Source: Pyrodictiaceae archaeon
GTDB taxonomy: Archaea; Thermoproteota; Thermoprotei_A; Sulfolobales; Pyrodictiaceae
DNA: 64,000 nt
Direction: 5' to 3'
Assembly (NCBI GenBank): GCA_027036135.1
Contig: JALVSY010000016.1
Location: 372,001-436,000, forward strand
Position numbers and translations under genes: made by a program. Each line of letters opens with the position of its first letter. The stretch's first letter is position 1. Under the pieces are notes generated by a model, which worked only from the letters and a program-made list of their open reading frames with translations, did no database searches and was not told the DNA's origin. Below, in pieces: positions 8,980-17,383 of the stretch.

Positions 8980-10155
8980 CTATTTCCTCGACTTTATCTC
9001 CACGATGTCCCCGTCACTTAGTACATGGTCTAGCCCTACTCTCTCGCCTGGATACTTAGCGGACGGCCCCCATACCTTGGCGTATTCGAAGTACTCTATG
9101 AGGTCGCTGTGAATATGCTCTGCTAGGTCTCGTACAGTGGCTCCTCGTCTAAGCACTACGGGGGTTTTGCTGACTTCGCCGTTAGGCCGCTTAGTGTAGA
9201 CTCTTATTAGGTCTAGTCTCTTGAACAATATCTCTCCTATCTTGTCAAGGTTGTAGCCTGTCTTAGCTGAGACTGGTAGGAGCCATATACTCTTATCTCT
9301 GTTCCTCTTCACGTACTCGTAGAGCGGTCTATAGTTACTCGCAGCTTGTGGTAGGTCGGCTTTGTTAGCGAGTATTATTGCTGGTTTGTAGACACTGCTA
9401 CGTAGCACAGCCATCTCTATATCGTCCAGGCTAACCTCTCCCTCTATGTAGACTTTTGCTCGGTATATCCGGTATCCTGCTAGGAGCTTCTCTACATCCT
9501 TAACAGTGCCATCAATGATCTTACCCGTGCCGAGTACTTGTACCCCGTGCTCCCCGCCCTTCTCTATCCTCACAGTCCCCCGGGGCTTTTCAATGAATAT
9601 CCCGTGCTCCGAGAGGATTTGCTTAATCTCGAGGTACTGGCTAAGCGCGTCATCCTCGAGGCTAACAACTATTATTACCGCGTCAGCGTTCCTAACAATG
9701 CCAGTAACCCTTGGGATATACAGGCCCGCGTCCCTCGATAACGGGGGAGCATCCACCAGCTGGAAGTATATGTCCTTGAATGGCAGCATACCGGGGACCG
9801 GGAGCGTCGTGGAGAACGGATAATCAGCTACACGAGTACGAGCACCCGTGAGACGCTGTACGAGCAGGCTCTTACCAGTATTAGGGGGCCCGATCACAGC
9901 TACCTGGGCAGCCCCCTCCTTCTCAACAAAGATTCTCGGCCCGCCGCCACCAGTCTTCTTCCGCCGCCTCTCCTCCAGCTCCTCGCGTAGCTCTGCAAGC
10001 CTCTTCTTAGCCCATAACAATAGGTTCTCGGCGCCCTTGTGCTTAGGAGCAACGCTCAGAAACTCTTCTAGCGCCCTAATCTTCTCCTCAAGGGTCTTAG
10101 CCTCGCTATACTTGGCCAGCTTCGCCTGGGCCTCCGGAGTCAGATTAGCAGGCAC
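8980..10155 (-). CDS. DRG/Rbg-type GTPase with TGS domain
   Basis: A translation-associated GTPase of the OBG/HflX class (eukaryotic DRG homologue). Order: N-terminal helical hairpin (about 1-75), G1 GPPNTGKS at residues 89-96, the switch region DYPFSTTLPVPGM, G3 region VDAPPL (D-A-P-P instead of the usual DxPG), G4 NKAD near residue 263, G5 VSAKTG, and a C-terminal TGS domain (about 318-391) ending DHVLSDGDIVEI. The Pro in G3 is a DRG-like deviation. Convergent with the ASCH gene. Confidence 0.93.
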   Translation of the reverse strand: MPANLTPEAQAKLAKYSEAKTLEEKIRALEEFLSVAPKHKGAENLLLWAKKRLAELREELEERRRKKTGGGGPRIFVEKEGAAQVAVIGPPNTGKSLLVQRLTGARTRVADYPFSTTLPVPGMLPFKDIYFQLVDAPPLSRDAGLYIPRVTGIVRNADAVIIVVSLEDDALSQYLEIKQILSEHGIFIEKPRGTVRIEKGGEHGVQVLGTGKIIDGTVKDVEKLLAGYRIYRAKVYIEGEVSLDDIEMAVLRSSVYKPAIILANKADLPQAASNYRPLYEYVKRNRDKSIWLLPVSAKTGYNLDKIGEILFKRLDLIRVYTKRPNGEVSKTPVVLRRGATVRDLAEHIHSDLIEYFEYAKVWGPSAKYPGERVGLDHVLSDGDIVEIKSRK

Positions 10156-10386
10156 TGTAGCTCAGCCCTCCACGCCCCTTGGTACTAGAATCGCCGAGGA
10201 GGCTAAGATACAGGGGAGTATTAGCACGGCTTCCCTATATCCCCGAGTAGGAATGAGGGGAAAACCGCTTAGTAGTCTATAGAGTCTTCTGTTGTTTCTC
10301 GAAGCAGAGGCTCAGTATAGGATTGAGGACGGTGTGTCTACGATATAATATAAAACATAATTTATCAATAGAATGTGAGAAGCTAG

Positions 10387-10944
10387 TTAGGCGCTTCTTT
10401 TATGTCTAAGTTTCTCTGCGAGCTTGTCAACTGTTTTTCCACGAGCTTTGTCTCCGAGATCTAGGCCGCGTAGCACTATGCGGCCCTCCAATGTTAGCGG
10501 CCTATCTATGGCCTGGTACCGTTTGTGGAAGAACACGTAGCTGGCTGTGATGAGTACTAGGGTCGCGGTGACCGCTTCTAGGACGGGGATTAAGCCGCCT
10601 TCTAGGGGAGCGAGAACTATCTTCATGCTGAGGTTTGCCATCCTCATAAACACTAGTGCAGCTATGTTTAACATAAGGCCGAATAACATATAGAGATACG
10701 CTGCATGCCCGAGCCCCGGTAGTCTGCGTCCATACCTCTTTGCCAACTCGGCGTCATGCTTCCTACGGGCAATACTTCTCCCACTATTAATTGATAAAGC
10801 TACACCAATCAAGAGGATGACCAAGCTTAAATGCGGTATCAATTCTATATTGCTCCTCCGATATTCTCTATAATATTGTGCCTTAAGTAGGCTAGAGCTG
10901 GGTCTCCCTTTTAATAAGTAGCTATAATGACTAGTGCTACCCAC
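10387..10944 (-). CDS. Hypothetical membrane protein, 3-4 TM segments
   Basis: No family recognised. Hydrophobic segments are visible at about residues 36-54 (LIPHLSLVILLIGVALSI), 82-102 (YLYMLFGLMLNIAALVF) and 112-137, with a basic cytoplasmic loop RSIARRKHDAELAKRYGRR and a basic C-terminus. The first 30 residues look unlike a transmembrane start, so translation may begin later, for example at a TTG shortly before the first hydrophobic stretch. It is divergent from the next gene; the two share the roughly 100-bp spacer. Confidence 0.55.
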   Translation of the reverse strand: MGSTSHYSYLLKGRPSSSLLKAQYYREYRRSNIELIPHLSLVILLIGVALSINSGRSIARRKHDAELAKRYGRRLPGLGHAAYLYMLFGLMLNIAALVFMRMANLSMKIVLAPLEGGLIPVLEAVTATLVLITASYVFFHKRYQAIDRPLTLEGRIVLRGLDLGDKARGKTVDKLAEKLRHKRSA

Positions 10945-11043
10945 GCCTATGCGGGACTAAGGACAACTTATATTATGAATAGCGGAACGTATCGTTCCTC
11001 GGAACAGAAGAGGGACTCTAGCGTTATCGGAGGAGTAAGACAA

Positions 11044-11607
11044 ATGGCCCGTAGGAGACGGCTACGTATTAATCGAAAAACCCTGGTGGCAGTGGGTGGT
11101 ATACTCCTCATCGTTATATTCATAGTGGAGTATGTAGCGATGCTGGTCTCGGGCCACAGCTACGAAGTCGTAGTGTTCGCGCCAATGAATTACGAGTATG
11201 ATGCACAAGCGATAGCAAAAGAGGTATCGAAGACCCTTGGTATAAAGAAGTACCGGGTTAAGACGCTTAACGTAAACTTGTCGAACCCCTTGTTCGCTAT
11301 AGCCTTGTATGATAGGGGCGACCCTGTACTGGCCCTTCTCTACCCATTATCGCCTGATTTGCCGCGGATAGTGAGCTATGTGTTTAACCGCTTAGCATAT
11401 AGTGTCCCGCATAATGAGAGCTGGATACTGATAGTTAGTGGTAACTCGCTTCAACCAATACGTGTAAAGAGAAACCCAACAAGCTTCATTAATGACTTGG
11501 AGCAATTCTTTCAGCAGCTAAGCAGCCTAGAGAAAGCAACGCAAAACATGAACGTGACGGTGACCACGACGCATACAGCAACAAACGCGACGAATACGAC
11601 CAGGTAG
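11044..11607 (+). CDS. Single-pass membrane protein with extracytoplasmic domain and Thr-rich tail
   Basis: The frame is open from 10927, but ATG 11044 has GGAGGAG 8 bp upstream and gives a proper topology: a basic start MARRRRLRINRKTL, one hydrophobic segment (about 15-37), then an outward domain of about 130 residues and a tail of Thr/Asn repeats (TVTTTHTATNATNTT) with several N-glycosylation sequons. Family unknown. Thr-rich tails of this sort are common on crenarchaeal surface proteins. Probably cell-surface; function not inferable. Confidence 0.7.
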   Translation: MARRRRLRINRKTLVAVGGILLIVIFIVEYVAMLVSGHSYEVVVFAPMNYEYDAQAIAKEVSKTLGIKKYRVKTLNVNLSNPLFAIALYDRGDPVLALLYPLSPDLPRIVSYVFNRLAYSVPHNESWILIVSGNSLQPIRVKRNPTSFINDLEQFFQQLSSLEKATQNMNVTVTTTHTATNATNTTR

Positions 11608-11630
11608 TTTTCCTTCCTCGTTTTATCCCT

Positions 11631-12308
11631 CTAAAGAGCCTTAGCATGCTCTATTATGTAATCCGCAGCATCTACGAGGTTCTCGGCAATATAGTCGGCT
11701 TCTTCGACAACTCTGTCGTCGCTGGGGTTAACAGCTATTGCTAAACAAGCCTCCCTCATACCGCGTAGATCCCAGTAACTATCGCCCACGAAGGCCACGT
11801 TCCTCATACTGAGCCCTAGCTTCTTCGCGAGTTCTCTCACGGCTCGGTCCTTCCTGTCAGCCTCTAATCGTGGTTCTCCTCCGGGCACGAGGCGGCCCCA
11901 TGGATCATAGCTCAGCGCGGGGCAGACCCAGTGTCTTATGCCTAGGCGCTGAGCTATCATCTCAACGAGAACCTCTACGCCACCACTCACGAGTGCTAGT
12001 TCCAGGCCCTTGGAGCGCAGCTTCTCGATAGCTACTGGTGCCTCTGGGGAAGGATCAATGCTGCTAAAGAGGGCTTCTAGGTCCCACCTTGTTATGCCTG
12101 GCCTGGCCTCTATCCAGGCCAGTGTGTCTAGGTACATCCACTCCCAGTACCTTATAGCCCCTCTCATGAAGGCGTTGTAGTTCAGTTTGCTCTCCTCAGT
12201 AGTGCCTAGTTTCTCGTGTATATAGCCCCAGCTACTACGTATGGGTACTAGGACTCCGTCAACATCAAATACTACTAAGCGTATGCTGCAAGTCTTACGT
12301 GGGTTCAT
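11631..12308 (-). CDS. HAD-superfamily phosphatase, SerB-like
   Basis: A 225-aa HAD hydrolase. Motif I VFDVDGV carries the nucleophile and acid Asp residues (about 15 and 17); motif II is SGG in LALVSGG; a Lys after the cap region and motif IV VGDSYWDLRGM complete the site. The cap between motifs I and II is alpha-helical (C1 type), as in phosphoserine phosphatase. Substrate cannot be assigned. It is followed at 55 bp by the MEMO1 family gene on the same strand but upstream of it in transcription is that gene, so the order is MEMO then HAD. Confidence 0.85.
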   Translation of the reverse strand: MNPRKTCSIRLVVFDVDGVLVPIRSSWGYIHEKLGTTEESKLNYNAFMRGAIRYWEWMYLDTLAWIEARPGITRWDLEALFSSIDPSPEAPVAIEKLRSKGLELALVSGGVEVLVEMIAQRLGIRHWVCPALSYDPWGRLVPGGEPRLEADRKDRAVRELAKKLGLSMRNVAFVGDSYWDLRGMREACLAIAVNPSDDRVVEEADYIAENLVDAADYIIEHAKAL

Positions 12309-12362
12309 GTAGTGTTCCTCCCACGGGCTCTGACGAGGGATGATTGAGCCAAGGCTTCTTAG

Positions 12363-13271
12363 TTACTCTGGCTTGTGGAACGATATGGCGGCATAGCCTA
12401 CGGCTATGTCTTCTTCCCCGGTTAGCTGGGCCGAGTTGTAGTACTTCAGCAGCCTTGGCTTGGCTCCAACGCTCTTAGCATACTCCATTAGTGCCGCTAT
12501 GGCTCCATAGCCGCATACTGTTGCCCCGGTATCAGTTAGGCGTTTGTAGAACCCCTCGGTGTCTAGCTCGAGGATGCGCTCTATTATTGAGAGGTCGAGC
12601 TTCGCTACATTCTCTGCAATGTTCTCGCTGAACACTATGTAGCCGTACATGTAGCCGTGGTGAGTGAAGTCAGAGGATGCTAGGAATACTATCCTTCTAC
12701 CAAGCGCCTTAGCTGCCTCAAGAATAGCGCTTGCCATGTCGCGGGCCATGCTGGGCGTGGCGTCCCGGACAGTTATTGGGACTATGGAGAACCCGTCGCC
12801 ATAGATGTATTGGAGGAAGGGTAGCTCCACCTCGATGCTGTGCTCCTCTAGGTGGGCTAGGTAGTCGTCAACCACGCGGCTAGTCCTCTTCATAATCTCG
12901 TCTATCAGCTCAAGGTCAACAGGAATCTCGCCCAGCGGCGTAAGCCACTTGGCAAACCGCTTAGTAGTCGTGAAGAATCCTCCGTAACCAGTGTGGTTAG
13001 TACCCAGTATAACAAAGGTATCCGGCGCAAGTGTGGTCTCAGCTAGCTCTAGGTAGAAGTGAGCAGCACATGGCCCGGAGTAACTATAGCCAGCGTGGGG
13101 CACGACGCCCCCTACTACGCAGCACTGGTCTCTCCGTGATAGAGGCTTGGGCAGCCTACCTGGACCGAAGCCTTCGCGGAGAAAGCTACTCTCAATAGCT
13201 CTTATCAATTCTCCACGGTCACTGGGATAAAACCCTATCATCGCAGCGTAGGGCTTCCTTACCTCAGTCAA
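12363..13271 (-). CDS. MEMO1 family protein (AmmeMemoRadiSam component B type)
   Basis: A 302-aa member of the MEMO1/extradiol dioxygenase-like fold. The residues equivalent to the human MEMO1 metal/active site are visible: His in PHAGYSYSG, His in GTNHTG, His in SSDFTHHG and Cys in ATVCGYG. Archaeal members often sit with AMMECR1 and a radical SAM gene. In this window AMMECR1 is at 7.7 kb and a radical SAM gene at 14.6 kb. The reaction is not established; iron binding and oxidative chemistry have been suggested for the family. Start at 13271. Confidence 0.92.
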   Translation of the reverse strand: MTEVRKPYAAMIGFYPSDRGELIRAIESSFLREGFGPGRLPKPLSRRDQCCVVGGVVPHAGYSYSGPCAAHFYLELAETTLAPDTFVILGTNHTGYGGFFTTTKRFAKWLTPLGEIPVDLELIDEIMKRTSRVVDDYLAHLEEHSIEVELPFLQYIYGDGFSIVPITVRDATPSMARDMASAILEAAKALGRRIVFLASSDFTHHGYMYGYIVFSENIAENVAKLDLSIIERILELDTEGFYKRLTDTGATVCGYGAIAALMEYAKSVGAKPRLLKYYNSAQLTGEEDIAVGYAAISFHKPE

Positions 13272-13366
13272 TGCAGAGTCACCTAGCTCCTAGTCCCCGA
13301 GGATAGTATTGTTCAGTGACTTGTTGAAAATAGTTACTGGGAAGAGGATTACTCCTAGAGGAATAG

Positions 13367-14503
13367 CTACTCGTAGATCCTGCCCTTGTCTAGCTCGCCT
13401 AGTAGCTCGTCTAGGTTCAGCAGCCCTATGCCCACGAAGGTGTCGCTAGCCCCATAGGATATCACGTAGTTCCGGCCCTCCAGCGGCCATATGCCGCACG
13501 GGAACACCACGTATGGACGGTCGCCGAATATCTCCCAGAGCCTCTGGGGAGCCATTATGTAGTGAGGCGTAACGGCCTTTACGACTACTTCATCGGGTTT
13601 TAGCTCTAGCTCGGCGGCGAATACGCGGTAAGCCTGTAGCTCCTCGTCAACCCCGTGGATCAGTACGACGACGCTATCCCGCCCAGTCCTTATGGGCGGA
13701 GTAGCCCAGCCAATCTTTGTCTCGAACCCAGCGGGGCGGAGGACCTCGAACCCATCGCTCACCTCTACCCGCTCCGGGCAGTCATCATCCCTCCTCTTTT
13801 CCACGATGTTGCTTGGCAGCTTGCTCACTACTGTGAAGAACTCCTCGCTGTCCATGTGGAGGCGCTGGAATAGGTACAGCTCATCGCCCTGCCTGTATAG
13901 GAAGGCGTCCTTGTTGCTCACGAGGTGCTTTTGCAAACCCCCGGCAAGCGTGTAAGCGTGTATCTTGACCCACCTGGGCTGCCCATCGTCTCCCTCTTCC
14001 CGTACAGCTGTTACTGGTAATGTGCGCTCGTTCCCGGGCCGGAAATAGTTAACAGTGCGCCCCGTGTACGTCATGTAGAGCCGCTTGTCTCCCTCTAGCT
14101 GGTAGACCCTGGGATCCTCAGCCCCCCATAGGTCGTAGCGGGTTGATGGGTAAATAACAATCCTCCCAGTATAGATGTTAAGGTTTATGTCACCGTTATG
14201 TATATCCTCGAGGGGAATAGGTATCTCTATCACACTGGAGACGTACATGTAGTACCCGGCCACTATCCTGGCATAGAGTACGAGGAATTCTCCCTCCTCT
14301 GTTCTCTCAACGGTGACAGCTGAGTTAAACACTGTGACAGGATGATGCACGGGATAACCATTAATGACTACGTGCTCCCGGTTAAGAACGCCCAGTCGCC
14401 TAACAATGTCGCGCGTCTCGAACCGCCTAAGCCTAGAGGCATCCCACATACCAGTTGCTCTCCTGAAGAGCGAGGAGTAGCCAGGAGAAGCAGGCCTAGT
14501 CAT
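13367..14503 (-). CDS. GH130-like glycoside phosphorylase/hydrolase
   Basis: A five-bladed beta-propeller glycosidase-related protein of 378 aa. The segment DLWGAEDPRVYQLEGDKRL holds the conserved acid Asp of GH130 (mannosyl-glucose/mannobiose phosphorylases), and the C-terminal YVISYGASDTFVGIGLLNLDEL is the typical closing blade. GH130 enzymes act on beta-1,2- or beta-1,4-mannosides, using phosphate in most cases. A role in turnover of mannose-containing glycans or N-glycans is inference. Divergent from the radical SAM gene that follows. Confidence 0.82.
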   Translation of the reverse strand: MTRPASPGYSSLFRRATGMWDASRLRRFETRDIVRRLGVLNREHVVINGYPVHHPVTVFNSAVTVERTEEGEFLVLYARIVAGYYMYVSSVIEIPIPLEDIHNGDINLNIYTGRIVIYPSTRYDLWGAEDPRVYQLEGDKRLYMTYTGRTVNYFRPGNERTLPVTAVREEGDDGQPRWVKIHAYTLAGGLQKHLVSNKDAFLYRQGDELYLFQRLHMDSEEFFTVVSKLPSNIVEKRRDDDCPERVEVSDGFEVLRPAGFETKIGWATPPIRTGRDSVVVLIHGVDEELQAYRVFAAELELKPDEVVVKAVTPHYIMAPQRLWEIFGDRPYVVFPCGIWPLEGRNYVISYGASDTFVGIGLLNLDELLGELDKGRIYE

Positions 14504-14646
14504 GGTGAATTACTCCTCCCAATTACCAAGCCATTCTTCATGATTACTGGGGGTTAATAGATAGAAGGGTCTTGGTAAACAAAACACGGCTAAGGAGCCA
14601 CGAAAAGGCCTCAGCGAGGAGAGCCGGGTTGCGCGCCCAGTGGAGA

Positions 14647-15447
14647 ATGGTAGAGTTCGCTGACTACCGAGAACCAAGTGGGAGAGCCTTATCAAGGATA
14701 GCTATAGTCTATGGGCCCCTGCACTCAAGACGCAGAGGCTTCTCACTCGGAATAAACCTGTTCCCGGGACCAAGTATCTGTAGCTTTAACTGCATATACT
14801 GTTTCCGCGGCGGAGCTCAGCGCCACTTGGCCAGCGTTGAGAGGGACGAGGCAGGCCTAGACCCGGACAAGGTGATTAGAGCCATTAGCTACGCGCTCCG
14901 AAGACTGGGCAGCGATGCTGAGAAGCTACGAGCAATAGATTTCTCTGGCAACGGCGAGCCAACTCTTCATCCACGTTTCGCTGAGATAGTGAGAGCAGTA
15001 CGAGAATACATAGATAGTAAAGGGATGGGGATAAGCCTTGGTCTCTTCACTAACTCTTCGAGGCTCTGTGGCCCGGCGGTGCGCGAGGCTCTCCCATACC
15101 TTGACCACGTAGAGGCCAAGCCGGACACAGTGGTGACCTGGAAGTTCCGCGTAATAAATCAGCCAGCACCCGGCGTAGAGCTACACGATATGCTGGAGTG
15201 CCTAGCTATGCTCCGTGGCCTCTTCCACGGCACCGTAGCTCTACAAGTAATACTGCTCGAGACGGACGGCTTCGCTAACTACTGGCCCTGGGACGCGGAA
15301 CAATTAGCAAGCCTAGCTGAGAAGATTAGCCCGGACAGAGTCAATCTCTACACCGTATACGCGCCACCCCGACAAAAAGCTGTGAGAAAAGCACCCAAGC
15401 CGCAAATGGAGAGATACGCCGCCATACTAAGGGGGCACGGGCTATGA
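14647..15447 (+). CDS. Radical SAM protein, COG0731-like
   Basis: An ATG at 14647 gives a 266-aa protein; the frame is open to a TTG at 14572. The N-terminal signature VYGPLHSRRRGFSLGIN followed by CSFNCIYC (CX3CX2C cluster motif) is typical of the COG0731 group related to the wyosine enzyme TYW1, and SGNGEPTLHP is the SAM-binding GGE-like motif. It lacks the flavodoxin and other domains of TYW1 itself. Substrate unknown. It is near the AMMECR1 and MEMO1 genes, but its signature differs from the pyruvate-formate-lyase-activase-like member usually named as component C of that set. Confidence 0.85.
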   Translation: MVEFADYREPSGRALSRIAIVYGPLHSRRRGFSLGINLFPGPSICSFNCIYCFRGGAQRHLASVERDEAGLDPDKVIRAISYALRRLGSDAEKLRAIDFSGNGEPTLHPRFAEIVRAVREYIDSKGMGISLGLFTNSSRLCGPAVREALPYLDHVEAKPDTVVTWKFRVINQPAPGVELHDMLECLAMLRGLFHGTVALQVILLETDGFANYWPWDAEQLASLAEKISPDRVNLYTVYAPPRQKAVRKAPKPQMERYAAILRGHGL

Positions 15448-15865
15448 GTACACATCTACTCTGAATAGCAGTAGGACAAATCATATTGTGGTTAAGGACT
15501 GTTTAATCTTACTCGTTCAAATCGCGGTAATTAGGATTTCTCGTTCTTGGCGTCGTTCCTAGGATCACTGTGCTCTAGATCTTTTAAGACAGCCTCGGAC
15601 TAAGCCGCAGTAACTTCACGATATTAGTTACTTGTTGCAGCCTCATAAAATGTTAGAAATTGAAAAGCGGCTTCTCGAGAATCTTTCTGTGTGAGTTCTC
15701 TAGTCACACTCTTCATGATATTATGTGATACATGCTCGTCGCAGTCACTTAGTGTTACTAAGCTACCAAGAGCTTATGAATATTTGTCGTGGCACAATAT
15801 TATATTCGACGCTAACATTTTACTACTACACTACCCTAGTAAACTCGACAAGAGGGGCCCCTAGC
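15448..15865. other. Intergenic, 418 bp, no gene seen
   Basis: Mixed AT-rich sequence. The frame of the following coiled-coil gene is open back to 15725, but the 47 residues upstream of the TTG at 15866 have no similarity to the paralogue at 59.5 kb, so I treat them as leader. A tRNA T-loop-like string (GTTCAAATC near 15509) has no matching acceptor stem. Confidence 0.5.
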
Positions 15866-16225
15866 TTGGCTGAAGAGGCTGTATTGTCTACTGTACTCAG
15901 CCAGGTCTCTAAGAAGATATTGGAGAAGCTAGAGAAGGGAAAGCGGCTTAGCACGGAGGATCTACTATTGTTATATCTCGACCTCATGCACAAGGAGATG
16001 CGAGAAATAAGAGAGGAAATAAGGGAGACCAATAGGAGAATAGATGAGACCAATAAACGAATAGACAAAGTGCAGGAAGTATTATCTGCGAGAATAGACA
16101 AGGTACGGGAGTCTCTATCGGTAAGGATAGACCACGTACAGGAGACGCTCCTAGCAAAGATAGAAGAGGTTAATAAAAGGATAGACGAGCTATACAAGTT
16201 ATATGCAGAGCTAAAAAGACCATAG
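15866..16225 (+). CDS. Coiled-coil protein built of 7- and 11-residue units (paralogue 1)
   Basis: The protein (119 aa) starts at TTG 15866, chosen because the paralogue at 59549-60046 starts at the equivalent TTG (LAEEAVLST versus MAEEAVLST) and both have an AGGGG-type site upstream. A conserved N-terminal helix (SQVSKKILEKLEKGKRLSTEDLLLLYLDLMHKE) precedes a coiled coil made of RIDETNK (7) and RIDKVQEVLSA (11) units: here one 7, three 11, one 7. The tail RIDELYKLYAEL is shared. No catalytic domain; an oligomerisation or scaffold role is inference. Confidence 0.72.
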   Translation: MAEEAVLSTVLSQVSKKILEKLEKGKRLSTEDLLLLYLDLMHKEMREIREEIRETNRRIDETNKRIDKVQEVLSARIDKVRESLSVRIDHVQETLLAKIEEVNKRIDELYKLYAELKRP

Positions 16226-16672
16226 TACTGGCTAGCAATGGTTCACGGCTCGTCACAAATTACTTAGCAAGACCCCAGCATAAGGGGACACGGTTAGCTC
16301 TAGGTAGTTCCGAGCAGGATTGGTACGGAAAAGTGGTTCTGCAACCTCTTCATCGTCCATCTCAGCATTAGCTCTTTCTATGGTCTCTGTGCTCTAAGGT
16401 TCCCTTGCGAAGTTCCTGGTATCCGGCTTCACGCCGCGCTTTCCCCGGCTATGCTGTTGCTTATTAGAACGCAACCTATGTTATGCCTGGTTGCTTACTA
16501 AGCCATGGCTAAGAGAGAACTATGTATGTTAGTAATGGGGCTCTAAATCATACAGTTAAGGCCATGCGGTGTCCTTCTTGGAGCACATAGCTATTATTAA
16601 GCAAAATACGTATGGACGCTACAAGCAATAGTACCTTTGCACCCCTATTCTGAGTACACGGGTTCCCTAGGG
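16226..16672. other. Intergenic, about 450 bp, possible degenerate coding on the minus strand
   Basis: No intact gene. On the minus strand, 16253-16393 is open for about 46 codons ending SPYAGVLLSNL, and the same frame continues upstream across a single TAG with a peptide-like stretch (KRGVKPDTRNFAREP). This may be a fossil of a gene, but I recognise no family and there is no start codon or ribosome binding site. Confidence 0.3.
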
Positions 16673-17383
16673 ATGCCCGAAATATACATCGGTACATCTG
16701 GCTGGCTATACGACTGGAACCTAGGCGGCAACCTAGACTGGTATGTACAGCATAGTGGGCTTAACGCGGTTGAGCTTAATGCTTCCTTCTATCGCTTCCC
16801 ATACCCGAGCCAGGTCAGATCGTGGGCTAGGAAGGGCAGGAAGCTAAGGTGGAGCATAAAGATCCACCGCTCCATAAGCCATACGAGGCGCTTGAACGAG
16901 AAAGCCCTGCCGATATGGAACCGTTTCTACGAACTCTTCGCGCCAATGGAGAAGGAGAGGATAATTGATTTCTACTTACTGCAGCTCCCCCCGAGCTTCG
17001 ATACCAGAAAAGAATACGTGGAGAGATTGAGGAGGTTTGCTAACTATACGGGGCTCGGCGAGAGACTAGCGATCGAGTTCCGCCACTCATCGTGGCTCGA
17101 TACCGGGAAGGGCGTGGAGCTGTGCAGGGAGCTAGGCGCCACCTTTGTCTCCATAGACGCTCCTATAGGAACGTACATAGAGCATAGCAACGGCACAGTG
17201 TATCTCAGGATACATGGGAGGCTGTACTGGTACGCCCATGACTACAGTATAGAGGAGCTCGCCGAGCTAGCGGAGAAAATCCTGGGCCTGCATTCCCGCC
17301 GCATCTACGTCTTCTTCAACAACGATCACTGGATGCTCGAGAACGCGAGAACAATGAAACAGATATTGCTAAAAATGAGCTAG
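16673..17383 (+). CDS. DUF72 (YecE-like) TIM-barrel protein
   Basis: A 236-aa protein from ATG 16673 (the frame opens at 16637). N-terminal IYIGTSGWLYDWN, ELNASFYRFP, IEFRHSSWL and the C-terminal YVFFNNDHWMLENA are the conserved DUF72 segments. The family has a TIM-barrel fold and unknown activity; an isomerase- or nuclease-like role has been proposed. Its 3' end touches the convergent DsbA-like gene (4 bp overlap). Confidence 0.88.
   Translation: MPEIYIGTSGWLYDWNLGGNLDWYVQHSGLNAVELNASFYRFPYPSQVRSWARKGRKLRWSIKIHRSISHTRRLNEKALPIWNRFYELFAPMEKERIIDFYLLQLPPSFDTRKEYVERLRRFANYTGLGERLAIEFRHSSWLDTGKGVELCRELGATFVSIDAPIGTYIEHSNGTVYLRIHGRLYWYAHDYSIEELAELAEKILGLHSRRIYVFFNNDHWMLENARTMKQILLKMS

Noticed and set aside
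15500-15560. tRNA-like T-loop string
   Set aside because: No acceptor, D or anticodon stem can be built around it on either strand.
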